A DNA stretch of 64,000 bases from Lederbergia graminis (GTDB lineage Bacteria > Bacillota > Bacilli > Bacillales > Bacillaceae_C). Shown piece by piece: positions 53,275 to 61,486 of this stretch (positions are counted from its first letter, which is position 1; each line of letters opens with the position of its first letter). The DNA is taken from NCBI RefSeq assembly GCF_042655485.1, contig NZ_JBHSMC010000013.1, positions 1 through 64,000 of the forward strand, in the 5' to 3' direction. The notes beneath the pieces are model-generated. The model had not been told where the DNA came from and did not search any database. It saw nothing but the letters and a program-made list of their open reading frames with translations. The translations under genes and the position numbers were made by a program.

Positions 53275-54657
53275 TTGACATCAATTAGTGCAGGAAAGCT
53301 TGTAGAAAAGCCAAAGATGAACAAAGAAGCAAAAGATTTAAATCTTTTTTTCTTAACTTGGCCAATCTTTTTAGAGCTTTTTCTTTTCATGTTGATGGGT
53401 ATTGCAGATACATTCATGTTAAGTGAGATATCTGATAATGCCGTCGCAGGTGTTGGTGCCTCCAATCAATTTTTACAAATCTCCATTTTAATTATGGGGG
53501 TTATTGGAAACGGAGCATCAATTGTTGTTGCACAGTATATAGGGGCTCGTCGTTTTAAAGAAGTAGCTAAAATTTCAGCAGTAGCAGTCATGCTTAATCT
53601 TATTGTAGGTATTGTGATAAGTGTCATATTTTTATTATTTGGTCACGTCATGCTTCAAACATTAAATTTGCATGGTGACATATTAATTCATGCTAAAAGC
53701 TATTTAAACATTGTTGGTGGGGCGATATTCCTTCAGGCAATGATTAACGCTCTAGCTGCAATCATTCGTGTACACGGACATACAAAAGGAACGATGTTTG
53801 TTTCACTTGGAATGAATATCATCCATATTGTTGGAAATTACCTGCTAATCTTTGGACATTTTGGTTTTCCTAAACTTGGAGTAGAAGGAGCAGCAATTTC
53901 TTCTGTATTGAGTCGATTACTTGCTTTAATTGTTTTCTTTTGGCTTTTTTATCAAATTTCACATGTAAAAGCTAAAGTTAAATATTACTTTACATTATCT
54001 AAAGAATATATTAAAAAAATTCTCCAAATCGGAATTCCATCTGCATTTGAACAAGTGATGTATCAATCATGCCAGATTGTATTTTTGTATTATGTTACGT
54101 TCTTAGGAGACAGCTCTATGGCTGCTCGTCAATATGCAGTAAATATTTCGATGTTTATCTACCTTTTTGCAATGGCGATTGGAGCTGGAACTGCGATTAT
54201 AGTTGGTAGATTAGTAGGAGGAAGGCGCAGTCTAGAAGCTTATAACAAGGTGTGGAAAAGTTCTCAATATGCAATTGCGGTGACCTTCATTATGGTTATC
54301 CTAGTGACAATTTTCCGAGAACCATTAATTGGATTATTTACTGATAATCCAGAAGTCATCAAAATTGGCGCAAGTGTACTTGTTTTTAGCTTTTTATTAG
54401 AGACAGGTAGAACAATAAATATTGTTTTCATTAATTCATTGCGTGCAGCTGGAGATGCAAAATTCCCAGTATTAATTGGAGCTTTTTCGATGGTTGCAAT
54501 GAGCTTACCACTTGGATACTTCCTTGTCTTCTATCTCGATTTAGGCCTAATCGGTGTTTGGCTAGCAATAGCAGCCGATGAATGGACTCGAGCCGTAATT
54601 ATGTTCCTAAGATGGAAAAGTCGCAAATGGGAAAAATATGCAATTGTTCAAAACTAA
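53275..54657 (+). CDS. MATE family efflux transporter
   Basis: A 460 aa multidrug/toxin extrusion antiporter with twelve predicted membrane helices in two similar halves (FLELFLFMLMGIADTFMLSE; QIGIPSAFEQVMYQSCQIVF). It exports cationic compounds using Na+ or H+. The TTG at 53275 lies 6 nt from AGAAGGTG and is the start. The upstream extension has no ribosome site. It is probably cotranscribed weakly with the PAP2 gene beyond a terminator. Confidence 0.92.
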   Translation: MTSISAGKLVEKPKMNKEAKDLNLFFLTWPIFLELFLFMLMGIADTFMLSEISDNAVAGVGASNQFLQISILIMGVIGNGASIVVAQYIGARRFKEVAKISAVAVMLNLIVGIVISVIFLLFGHVMLQTLNLHGDILIHAKSYLNIVGGAIFLQAMINALAAIIRVHGHTKGTMFVSLGMNIIHIVGNYLLIFGHFGFPKLGVEGAAISSVLSRLLALIVFFWLFYQISHVKAKVKYYFTLSKEYIKKILQIGIPSAFEQVMYQSCQIVFLYYVTFLGDSSMAARQYAVNISMFIYLFAMAIGAGTAIIVGRLVGGRRSLEAYNKVWKSSQYAIAVTFIMVILVTIFREPLIGLFTDNPEVIKIGASVLVFSFLLETGRTINIVFINSLRAAGDAKFPVLIGAFSMVAMSLPLGYFLVFYLDLGLIGVWLAIAADEWTRAVIMFLRWKSRKWEKYAIVQN

Positions 54658-54686
54658 AAGGGTGGTGCCAAGTACCGCCCTTTTTC
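54656..54686 (+). terminator. Terminator of the MATE gene
   Basis: AAAAGGG-GGT pairs with ACC-CCCTTTTT around GCCAAGT, directly after the stop codon. Confidence 0.8.
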
Positions 54687-54708
54687 CTTAGTTAAGGAGG
54701 TGTAGAGT

Positions 54709-55218
54709 ATGGATTCAACACTGTTTCATTTTGTAAACGATATCGCTGGAAAAAGTACTATCCTGGATAATATCATGATCCTTTTCTCGAGGTTTGGAAT
54801 TTTTGCATTTATCCTTAGTATTATCATTTTTTTATTTATCAAAAATAAAAGATCCATTGCCAGTTATGGTATATTCTCCATCGTTTTTGCATTACTAACT
54901 AGCCGCGCACTAAAATATTTGATCGATCGGGATCGACCTTTTGTAGTAGAAGATGTAAATCTACTCTTTGAAAAATCAGCTTCACCATCGTTTCCAAGTG
55001 ATCAAGCAACTATTTGTGGTGTGTTCATCGCCTGCTTTTGGATGCTATCTCCGAAATGGCGCTGGCTCACATTAATATTAGGATTACTAGTAGCAATATC
55101 TCGTATCTTTGTAGGTCACCATTATCCGAGTGATGTATTATCAGGTCTTATTATTGGAATCGTATTTTCCACCATTATTTACAAAATAAATCCATTAAAA
55201 AAAAGCACTATAGAATAG
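54709..55218 (+). CDS. PAP2-family phosphatase (BcrC-like undecaprenyl diphosphatase)
   Basis: A 169 aa membrane phosphatase with five hydrophobic segments. Motif C1 is KYLIDRDRPFV, C2 is SFPSDQAT, and C3 is SRIFVGHHYPSD. It is expected to recycle undecaprenyl pyrophosphate at the outer membrane face, giving bacitracin tolerance. C2 normally ends in His (SFPSDHTT in B. subtilis BcrC); here it is Gln, which could lower or change activity. TTAAGGAGG precedes the ATG. Confidence 0.88.
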   Translation: MDSTLFHFVNDIAGKSTILDNIMILFSRFGIFAFILSIIIFLFIKNKRSIASYGIFSIVFALLTSRALKYLIDRDRPFVVEDVNLLFEKSASPSFPSDQATICGVFIACFWMLSPKWRWLTLILGLLVAISRIFVGHHYPSDVLSGLIIGIVFSTIIYKINPLKKSTIE

Positions 55219-55228
55219 TGCTTTTTTT
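55198..55228. terminator. Bidirectional terminator
   Basis: AAAAAGCACTAT pairs with ATAGTGCTTTTT around a 3-nt loop. It lies between the convergent PAP2 and papain-like genes. Confidence 0.9.
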
Positions 55229-55235
55229 CTATATA

Positions 55236-55871
55236 TTAACTCACAATCGATTTTGCTAATTTAATGCAAAGTGTATCGATATGAAAAAATTTACTTTCTC
55301 TTTTTGTTTTTGTAACAAATGTTTTTATGTTATTAAGGGAAGGATAATTCCGAAGTTGTCCTTCGTATATACATTGAAATTGGCCACTATATATAATATC
55401 TTTTGGTTTCACAAGATTGGCTGGTTTACTTTTGATGGAGATGCCGCCTTGTTTTAATGTTGTAGCAACAAATTCAGAACAAAAGTAAGCATTACCTCTA
55501 TTCCATTCCTTTTTCAGTAGAACAGAGAAAAGCCCTAAAAAGTTATATTTATATTGTTGCTGTTCCTCTTCAATTTGTTGGACAAATTCGATCATTTTTT
55601 CATAGTCATCAGATGATATTTGGCATTTATAAACAGCGCAAGTTGCGCGATTAAATAATTTACAATTTAAATTTTCCTCAACAAACCCACCAATAAATGG
55701 ATTTGCAGGTTTCTTTCTTCCAAAACTATATGTTTTATCTAAAGTTTGCGAGAAGGAAATTGAAGCATGATTTAGTTGATCTCTCGTAAACATTTTAATC
55801 ATTTTAGTAAATAATGTTCCTGTATCAGTTAGCAGTATATAAACTTCCAATTTGTTTCCCCCGTTATGCAT
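55236..55871 (-). CDS. Permuted NlpC/P60 (YiiX-like) papain-fold hydrolase, probable
   Basis: A 211 aa protein with features of circularly permuted papain-like peptidases or amidases. The His comes first in QLNHASISF, then the Cys in AYFCSEFVATTL near 150. The N-terminal strand VYILLTDTGTLFTKMIK and PANLVKPKDI near 170 fit the fold. No signal peptide is seen. The frame extends to 55931, but the ATG at 55871 follows AAGGAGA by 8 nt. Substrate (peptide, lipid or cell wall) unknown. The assignment rests on the order of motifs. Confidence 0.72.
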   Translation of the reverse strand: MHNGGNKLEVYILLTDTGTLFTKMIKMFTRDQLNHASISFSQTLDKTYSFGRKKPANPFIGGFVEENLNCKLFNRATCAVYKCQISSDDYEKMIEFVQQIEEEQQQYKYNFLGLFSVLLKKEWNRGNAYFCSEFVATTLKQGGISIKSKPANLVKPKDIIYSGQFQCIYEGQLRNYPSLNNIKTFVTKTKRESKFFHIDTLCIKLAKSIVS

Positions 55872-56196
55872 AGATACTCTCCTTATCAAGAAATGGAATT
55901 CAATGCCAGCAACTCTACTAAGGAAGTACACATCATTTCTTACATCATTTATTTTCCTATGAATCTAGTTTGCTGAAAACAAACTGCAGTTGTAATTTTT
56001 ACTAGGACCTCAGATGTAGATATTTGAAGGGATATATTTATTGTTCTCTGCATAGCGAAGTGACGCTTGTTTAGAATAGGTTAATTTAGGTCTACTGTCA
56101 ATTCATTTTTTTAAGAAATATAATTCAATAAAACTTGAAATGTATGATAATTTCAGCTATTTTCTAATTATATGATAGAAAGATAGAGGAAAAAAT
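55872..56196. other. Intergenic region without recognised gene
   Basis: It holds the ribosome site of the leftward papain-like gene and a small AGTTTG/CAAACT dyad near 55970. I see no other feature. Confidence 0.4.
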
Positions 56197-56667
56197 ATGA
56201 ATAAAGAAATGATGGTATTCCGTTTCGATGAGTATGTCGATGCACCAATTGATGTCGTATTTGAGTTAGTAAATGATGATGAGAAAATCAAATTATGGAA
56301 TACTCTTTTAGTCGAAAATATTTATGAGAATGATGAAGATAAATACGACTACAAACCCGGAATGAAGTTTAAGACCGTGCAAAGAGTGGAGAAAAAAACC
56401 GTAACAGTGGACTCGGAAATGATTGAATATGATCCACCTTATAAAATCATCATGCATTCGACATCTAAAGAAGGTTTAAGTATATCCAAATACTTCTTAA
56501 CAAGAGAGGGAACTGGGACACGAATAGTGGTTGAATCAAGTGTAATTCCCAGCAATTTCTTCTATAAGTTAACAATCAAACTGTTTGGTTGGGCAGTTAA
56601 AGCTATGTACATCGAACAATATGAAAACTTAGTAAACTATATTGAAAATGAAGTAGCAGACTACTAA
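56197..56667 (+). CDS. SRPBCC-domain protein
   Basis: A 156 aa START/polyketide-cyclase-like hydrophobic ligand-binding protein. The N-terminal FDEYVDAPIDVVFELVNDDEKIKLWN is the typical first strand and helix. Strands with KTVQRVEKKTVTVDSEM follow, and an amphipathic C-terminal helix closes the cavity. The ligand is unknown. GATAGAGGA precedes the ATG. Single gene followed by a dispersed repeat. Confidence 0.83.
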   Translation: MNKEMMVFRFDEYVDAPIDVVFELVNDDEKIKLWNTLLVENIYENDEDKYDYKPGMKFKTVQRVEKKTVTVDSEMIEYDPPYKIIMHSTSKEGLSISKYFLTREGTGTRIVVESSVIPSNFFYKLTIKLFGWAVKAMYIEQYENLVNYIENEVADY

Positions 56668-56707
56668 TTGAATGGCTCTGCTAAAGTTCATTGTTGTTAA
56701 CAACTTA

Positions 56708-56843
56708 GTTGATTGTAGCGGATGGGCACGAGACTCCTGCGGGAACAGTACGAGCCGAAGATCCACTTGGCAAAGCGTGTTTTCTTTGCCAAGTTAGCTG
56801 GGCCGTGCCCGCGGAAAGCGAGTGTACAGGAGCGAAAATCAAC
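56708..56843 (+). repeat. Dispersed GC-rich intergenic repeat
   Basis: The segment is 136 bp with terminal GTTGATTGTA and AAAATCAAC. It contains GAGACTCCTGCGGGAACAG, a CTTGGCAAAG/CTTTGCCAAG dyad and CCCGCGGAAAGCGAG. It is a well-preserved copy useful as the family reference. Confidence 0.85.
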
Positions 56844-56867
56844 AACAGAGTTTAACAGAGCTAATTG

Positions 56868-56916
56868 AAAAAGGTATCCAATAAGTCATCATACATGACT
56901 CGTCGGATACCTTTTT
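56868..56916. terminator. Long terminator-like hairpin
   Basis: AAAAAGGTATCC pairs with GGATACCTTTTTT, and an inner AGTCAT/ATGACT stem sits in the loop. It could terminate the SRPBCC transcript read through the repeat. Confidence 0.65.
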
Positions 56917-56949
56917 TCTTGTTATATTTTATGGAGTATTAATGTGAAA

Positions 56950-57176
56950 TTGCGATTTGAAAATTTCAATTAGACATTTTGACTTAGATTGTAATATGTA
57001 GTGTCGATTAATACCGCTCTATTAGACATTTCATCCAAGAATTCATAGCCAAGTGTCCATTAGAAAAATCCTATTGGACATTTCAAACAATATTACATAG
57101 CTAACTGTCCATTAGAAACACCCTATTGGACATTTCACTCAAGATTACAAAACGAAATGTCTATTAGAATCCATCA
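56950..57176. repeat. 52-bp tandem repeat array, 4 copies
   Basis: TAGACATTT or TTGGACATTT anchors are spaced 52 bp (equivalent positions 56968, 57020, 57072, 57124). Units carry TGTCCATTAG-7 nt-CTATTGGACA dyads, the same family as the array at 25320-25850. The last copy decays into ATGTCTATTAG. Confidence 0.85.
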
Positions 57177-57217
57177 CCAGTTTAGCTCGTGATTAAATTT
57201 GTGTTGTGATACAAAGA

Positions 57218-57249
57218 AAATCGTCCTCCTTTAAGAAGGACGATTTTAT
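57218..57249 (-). terminator. Terminator of the GH115 gene
   Basis: AAAATCGTCCT pairs with AGGACGATTTT around a short loop, 11 bp past the stop codon. Confidence 0.85.
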
Positions 57250-57259
57250 ATGCTTCTTT

Positions 57260-59755
57260 TTAGTTAGTATATAGGCTCTCTTCTGGTCCTAGATACGATG
57301 GTTTCACTGGATTATTTGTTCTATAAATTATGATTCTTTCCAGTACAACTGCCGGATCAACTGCCTTGTACGTTATCTTGTTCAAGCCTTTATTTAAATT
57401 AACCTTGTTTTTACTTTTATGAATATTGTCCGTTACACCGATAGACCATGGGCGATTGTAATAATCTCCACCTACAAAATCTTCTGATACTGAGTTAACA
57501 ACTTGAAACGGATTATCATTAGCAGAAATGGCATATCTTAACTTTCCACCTGCATACACAGGGTTGCTAGGAGAAGTATAGCATTCCACTTCATACTCCC
57601 CTGATTCCGTAACATAAATATTGTACGTCAGTGTTGGTGCATCTTCCTCTGCAGCAAATGATTTTGTAAATGGATATGCCTTCACCCCAGTTCCTGTTTT
57701 CCCAAAATTCTCTAGGACAATCCACTTATCATCACTGAACGTAGTGCTTTCTGCAAAATTATGAGCATTGATTGCAATATACCCTTCTGTCTCCACAAAT
57801 GTTTTCCGAGGAACTTCTATATCCACTCTTGCTACTTCTGGGTAATGCCAACCTTCATCATTCCAGGATTCAAAGCAGAAATGCTTAGAGAGCCCCATCC
57901 CATACCATTTACCATCAGCAATGGTATGATATTCATCTGTTAGTTCATTATCTCGCTTTATTCCCGCTTCCACTTTATCCGCAAAAGTATTAGCAATCGG
58001 TAGAGAAAGCTTTGCAAAGTACTGACTATATGCTGCATAAATACTCATCTTAATAAGATTTGCAGAAGCAACCGCCGGAAAATAAACTAAGCCAATAAAA
58101 CTATCCAAATTCTCTGAAGGCATTATGGCTCTTAGCTTTTCACACTTGCTTTCTATTTCTGCAACCAGTTCTAAAATTCTCTCTGCCTCACGGTAATGTT
58201 CTATACTATAAACCTCAGGCTTCACTACTTCTGGTCTGCGAATACTATTTAAGTACGTATACTTATCTAGCACGTAAAAGATCTCACTTTGTTCCAATTT
58301 GCCGAGTGCAGGGAATTGCTGCGCTACCCAATCTTCAAGAAATTCATCACATTTGTTAGGTGCAGTAGTCCCCCACTTCTCAAAGTCATAAGCTAAAGCC
58401 ATGAAGTAAGATAGAGGGAGCTCCTGTGGTTTTATATCTCCTACGTTCACAATCCAAGCCTCTCTCACTCCAAACTCCCAGGCCATTGTCATCTGTTCCC
58501 ACACCTTGGAGAGATGGGTTGAATTCACCCATTCATATGAAGTTGGTGCTCCATGATAATCAAAGTGGTAATACATTCCCCATCCACCATCACGGTCTCG
58601 TAAGTCTTCTCGTGGCAATGTACGGACATTTTGGAAGTTATCGTCAGCAAGCATGAGCGTAACTCCATCTAGTTCCTCCCAATCAATTAAACCTTCTGTA
58701 TGTTCATTTCCATAGAAAAACTTCTCGACTTCCTTATAAATAACAAATACTCGAGGAATCTTCGTTATATCAGGATTTATTATTTCTCGCATTAGATTGT
58801 GTTGTGTCGTTATAATATCTCGTAACACATTAATATTTTCTTCTAGAGAGCTGTCATGTCGAAGTAAAAGTGAATCAGCTTCACCTCTCATACCAATTGT
58901 AATGAGGTTTTCAAATTTACCGTTCCTTTTAAGCCCATCTTCCCAAAACTTTGTTATGCCTTCCTTGTTGTTAATAAAGCTCCATTCATTACCATAAATC
59001 GAATCTTCCCCTTTAAAATGCTTAAATTCCTCTCCTGCTCTACAGCATGGCTCATGGTGAGAAGATCCAATAATCACTCCATATTCATCCGCTAGTTCTG
59101 CAGATAACAAGCCAGGACCATCAAGTGAAAAGCTCGAGGACCACATTGCCGGCCATAGATAATTTCCTTTTAATCTTAGAAGGAGTTCAAATACGTGATC
59201 ATACATATTTGCATTAAATCCGCCAAAAGATTTCATCGTCCAATTTCCAAATGCTGGCCATTCATCATTGATGAAAAATCCTCTATATTTCACGGATGGC
59301 TCTTTAGATACTTGTACAAAATCCTGCCCTAAACTGATTTCTTCTTTCTTTATAGGCTTGCTGTCACCCCAATATAATAGTGGTGACACGCCAATTTTTT
59401 CAGAAAGCGTGAATAGACCATAAATGGTTCCTCTTTTGTCGCTACCTAAAATGACAAGCGTATTGTCTGAGCCTGGAACTAAGTCTTTGGCAAAGAAAAT
59501 AGAGAAAACTTCCCTTTTACCTTCTATTTCCTTTGCTTGAGGTAATGACTTTGCTAACTCACTATGCCCCACTGTAAGAACAGCAATAACCGTTCTTGAT
59601 GCATCAGATAACTCTCTTTTGATACGTGGTCTTTTTCCACTTACGAGTTCAATATCTGCTGCAACCTTTTCCGCAATTTTCACGACACCTGATAACGCTG
59701 TTTCTTCCAAATACAAATCAGCTACATAATCCTGTTTCGCTACATTAAAATTCAT
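57260..59755 (-). CDS. GH115 alpha-glucuronidase
   Basis: An 831 aa glycoside hydrolase of family 115, which removes (4-O-methyl-)glucuronic acid from xylan or xylo-oligosaccharides. Residues 1-150 form the N-terminal domain with LGSDKRGTIYGLFTLSE. The catalytic barrel follows (KYRGFFINDEWPAFGNW, NYLWPAMWSSSF, GSSHHEPCC, ITIGMRGEADSLLL), then a helical bundle and a C-terminal beta domain (about 660-830). No signal peptide is present, so it works on imported oligosaccharides. AGGAG precedes the ATG. Monocistronic, with a cre-like site upstream. Confidence 0.93.
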   Translation of the reverse strand: MNFNVAKQDYVADLYLEETALSGVVKIAEKVAADIELVSGKRPRIKRELSDASRTVIAVLTVGHSELAKSLPQAKEIEGKREVFSIFFAKDLVPGSDNTLVILGSDKRGTIYGLFTLSEKIGVSPLLYWGDSKPIKKEEISLGQDFVQVSKEPSVKYRGFFINDEWPAFGNWTMKSFGGFNANMYDHVFELLLRLKGNYLWPAMWSSSFSLDGPGLLSAELADEYGVIIGSSHHEPCCRAGEEFKHFKGEDSIYGNEWSFINNKEGITKFWEDGLKRNGKFENLITIGMRGEADSLLLRHDSSLEENINVLRDIITTQHNLMREIINPDITKIPRVFVIYKEVEKFFYGNEHTEGLIDWEELDGVTLMLADDNFQNVRTLPREDLRDRDGGWGMYYHFDYHGAPTSYEWVNSTHLSKVWEQMTMAWEFGVREAWIVNVGDIKPQELPLSYFMALAYDFEKWGTTAPNKCDEFLEDWVAQQFPALGKLEQSEIFYVLDKYTYLNSIRRPEVVKPEVYSIEHYREAERILELVAEIESKCEKLRAIMPSENLDSFIGLVYFPAVASANLIKMSIYAAYSQYFAKLSLPIANTFADKVEAGIKRDNELTDEYHTIADGKWYGMGLSKHFCFESWNDEGWHYPEVARVDIEVPRKTFVETEGYIAINAHNFAESTTFSDDKWIVLENFGKTGTGVKAYPFTKSFAAEEDAPTLTYNIYVTESGEYEVECYTSPSNPVYAGGKLRYAISANDNPFQVVNSVSEDFVGGDYYNRPWSIGVTDNIHKSKNKVNLNKGLNKITYKAVDPAVVLERIIIYRTNNPVKPSYLGPEESLYTN

Positions 59756-59787
59756 TATAACTCTCCTAAAATATCATTATAATGAAA

Positions 59788-59814
59788 ACATACATTAGTA
59801 TGTAAGCACTTTCA
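59788..59814 (-). promoter_or_regulatory. cre-like site and overlapping palindrome upstream of GH115
   Basis: TGTAAGCACTTTCA (59801-59814) read on the minus strand is TGAAAGTGCTTACA, one base off the strong cre TGAAAGCGCTTACA. It overlaps the perfect palindrome ACATACATTAGTATGT (59788-59803), a possible operator for a local repressor. Confidence 0.7.
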
Positions 59815-59971
59815 ACATCTCGTTTTATGACATTTGTAACATCTCTTTACTTCTTTTACTAGCACATTGTCATTCCTGGATTCATTCATTACAAGTAAGT
59901 CGGTTTTATACAAGATAAAGGTATGTTGTTAAATAGGAATTATATGTTAAGCTTTTTTTGAGGTGAGACGA

Positions 59972-60874
59972 ATGAAAACGAAACCTATTTATGTAGAAAT
60001 ACCGATACTGAGTAAGATGAATGAGCTATGGGAAGTCACACAGCAACCACATATGCATGAGCAATGGGATTTACGTTTTTCCTCGATTACTTATAAGCAT
60101 AAACAGGAAAATGAACCACAACTGTTTACATATGAAACGAAGATTGGCTTCGGCTTAAAAATTGCTGGTTGGGGAAAAAGTGTCGGTAATTTTAATGGAG
60201 AAGATGGTTCACGCACTTCCTCTCTCCACTTCGGAACTGATCAAGCAATTTCAATCATCCGTGAAGGAAGAGGATACTGGAAGTACAAGCCGAATGGCAA
60301 TGTAATCAACTTTTCAACTCAATACGACTATGATGTGAACTTTGGAAAAATTGGGAAGGTGTTTGATTACTTCATTTTCCGTCCGCTAATTGGTTGGGCA
60401 ACCGCACTTAGCTTTGATGTGGTAAAAAGGTGGCTTGAACAAGGTGAGCTACCAAAATCACAATATATCCGATTCTTCTGCAGTTGGATGATTACCCTCC
60501 TTTTCTTTTTCGTTTGGTTATATCATGGACTAGTTCCTAAAATTACACATACACATGCAGAAGAATTAATCATGTTACAAAACTTAATTTCTATTAATGA
60601 TGATCCAGCAAAGCTAATTACGAGATTAATAGGTCTCGCAGAAATTACTTTTGGTATTATATTGTTATTTTATCGGAAAAAGAGAAAACTTTTCCTATTA
60701 CAAATGCTTGCATTTCCTTTTCTTGCCGGAGCAGCTATTATAGGTAATTCTAATTATTTGTTACATCCATTTAATCCGTTAACGTTTAATATAGCCTTAT
60801 TCGTTTTATCCATTATTGGCTATGTACTATACAAAGATATCCCATCCGCACGAACTTGTAAGAGAAAGAGGTGA
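59972..60874 (+). CDS. yndG: YndG-like protein (SRPBCC plus DoxX-like membrane domain)
   Basis: A 300 aa two-part protein. The soluble N-terminal part (residues 1-150: MNELWEVTQQPHMHEQWDLRF) resembles SRPBCC ligand-binding domains. The C-terminal part has four hydrophobic segments of the DoxX-like family. The order with the next two genes matches B. subtilis yndG-yndH-yndJ, which is the basis of the name. The GTG at 59963 lies inside GAGGTGAG; the ATG at 59972 is the start. Function unknown. Confidence 0.82.
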   Translation: MKTKPIYVEIPILSKMNELWEVTQQPHMHEQWDLRFSSITYKHKQENEPQLFTYETKIGFGLKIAGWGKSVGNFNGEDGSRTSSLHFGTDQAISIIREGRGYWKYKPNGNVINFSTQYDYDVNFGKIGKVFDYFIFRPLIGWATALSFDVVKRWLEQGELPKSQYIRFFCSWMITLLFFFVWLYHGLVPKITHTHAEELIMLQNLISINDDPAKLITRLIGLAEITFGIILLFYRKKRKLFLLQMLAFPFLAGAAIIGNSNYLLHPFNPLTFNIALFVLSIIGYVLYKDIPSARTCKRKR

Positions 60875-60880
60875 TCACTG

Positions 60881-61486
60881 ATGTCTATTTACAAACAAGT
60901 AATGGGCAATGAATTTTTCAAACTTCATCCTAAGCTTCAGCAAAGATATGAATCCACATCATTTCGAGCTACTGGAGTAATGTATAAAATTCAAGGAGCA
61001 CCTAAGTTACTTGCTCCCCTTCTTAGATTAGGAGTTAAACGAAAATTGCTATTTCCGGAACACGGTAAAAATATACATTTTACAATTACAAATACTCCAC
61101 GTATTGGGGCAAATGGAGAACGACAAATACATTGGGAAAGAATATTTTATTTTAAAGAGAAAAAACGCTTCTTCAATGCACTTATGAGCTTGGATATGGA
61201 GCGAAATATAATTAAGGACTATCTTGGGGAACCGAGTTTAGTATATTCAGATCTTATGTTTTTTACGACAGACGGAGGAGCTTTACAAATACTATCAAAG
61301 AAACAAAGACTAGTACTAGGTAAGTTGGAAATTCCACTGCCGAAATTTTTGCAAGGACTTGCAACTGTGACAGAAAATTATAATGAAAAAATACACGCAT
61401 ACCAAATTAAGGTGAATGTTAAAAATCCTTTAATTGGAACAGTTTTTGCCTATGAGGGAGAATTTAAGGATGAAGACATTTTATAA
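60881..61486 (+). CDS. yndH: DUF4166 protein YndH
   Basis: A 201 aa soluble protein of unknown function. YKQVMGNEFFKLHPKLQQRY at the N terminus and LSKKQRLVLGKLEIPLPKFL near 150 are family features. AAGAGGTGATC precedes the ATG, only 6 bp after yndG. Its 3' end overlaps the start of yndJ by 17 bp, so the three genes are one operon. Confidence 0.85.
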   Translation: MSIYKQVMGNEFFKLHPKLQQRYESTSFRATGVMYKIQGAPKLLAPLLRLGVKRKLLFPEHGKNIHFTITNTPRIGANGERQIHWERIFYFKEKKRFFNALMSLDMERNIIKDYLGEPSLVYSDLMFFTTDGGALQILSKKQRLVLGKLEIPLPKFLQGLATVTENYNEKIHAYQIKVNVKNPLIGTVFAYEGEFKDEDIL

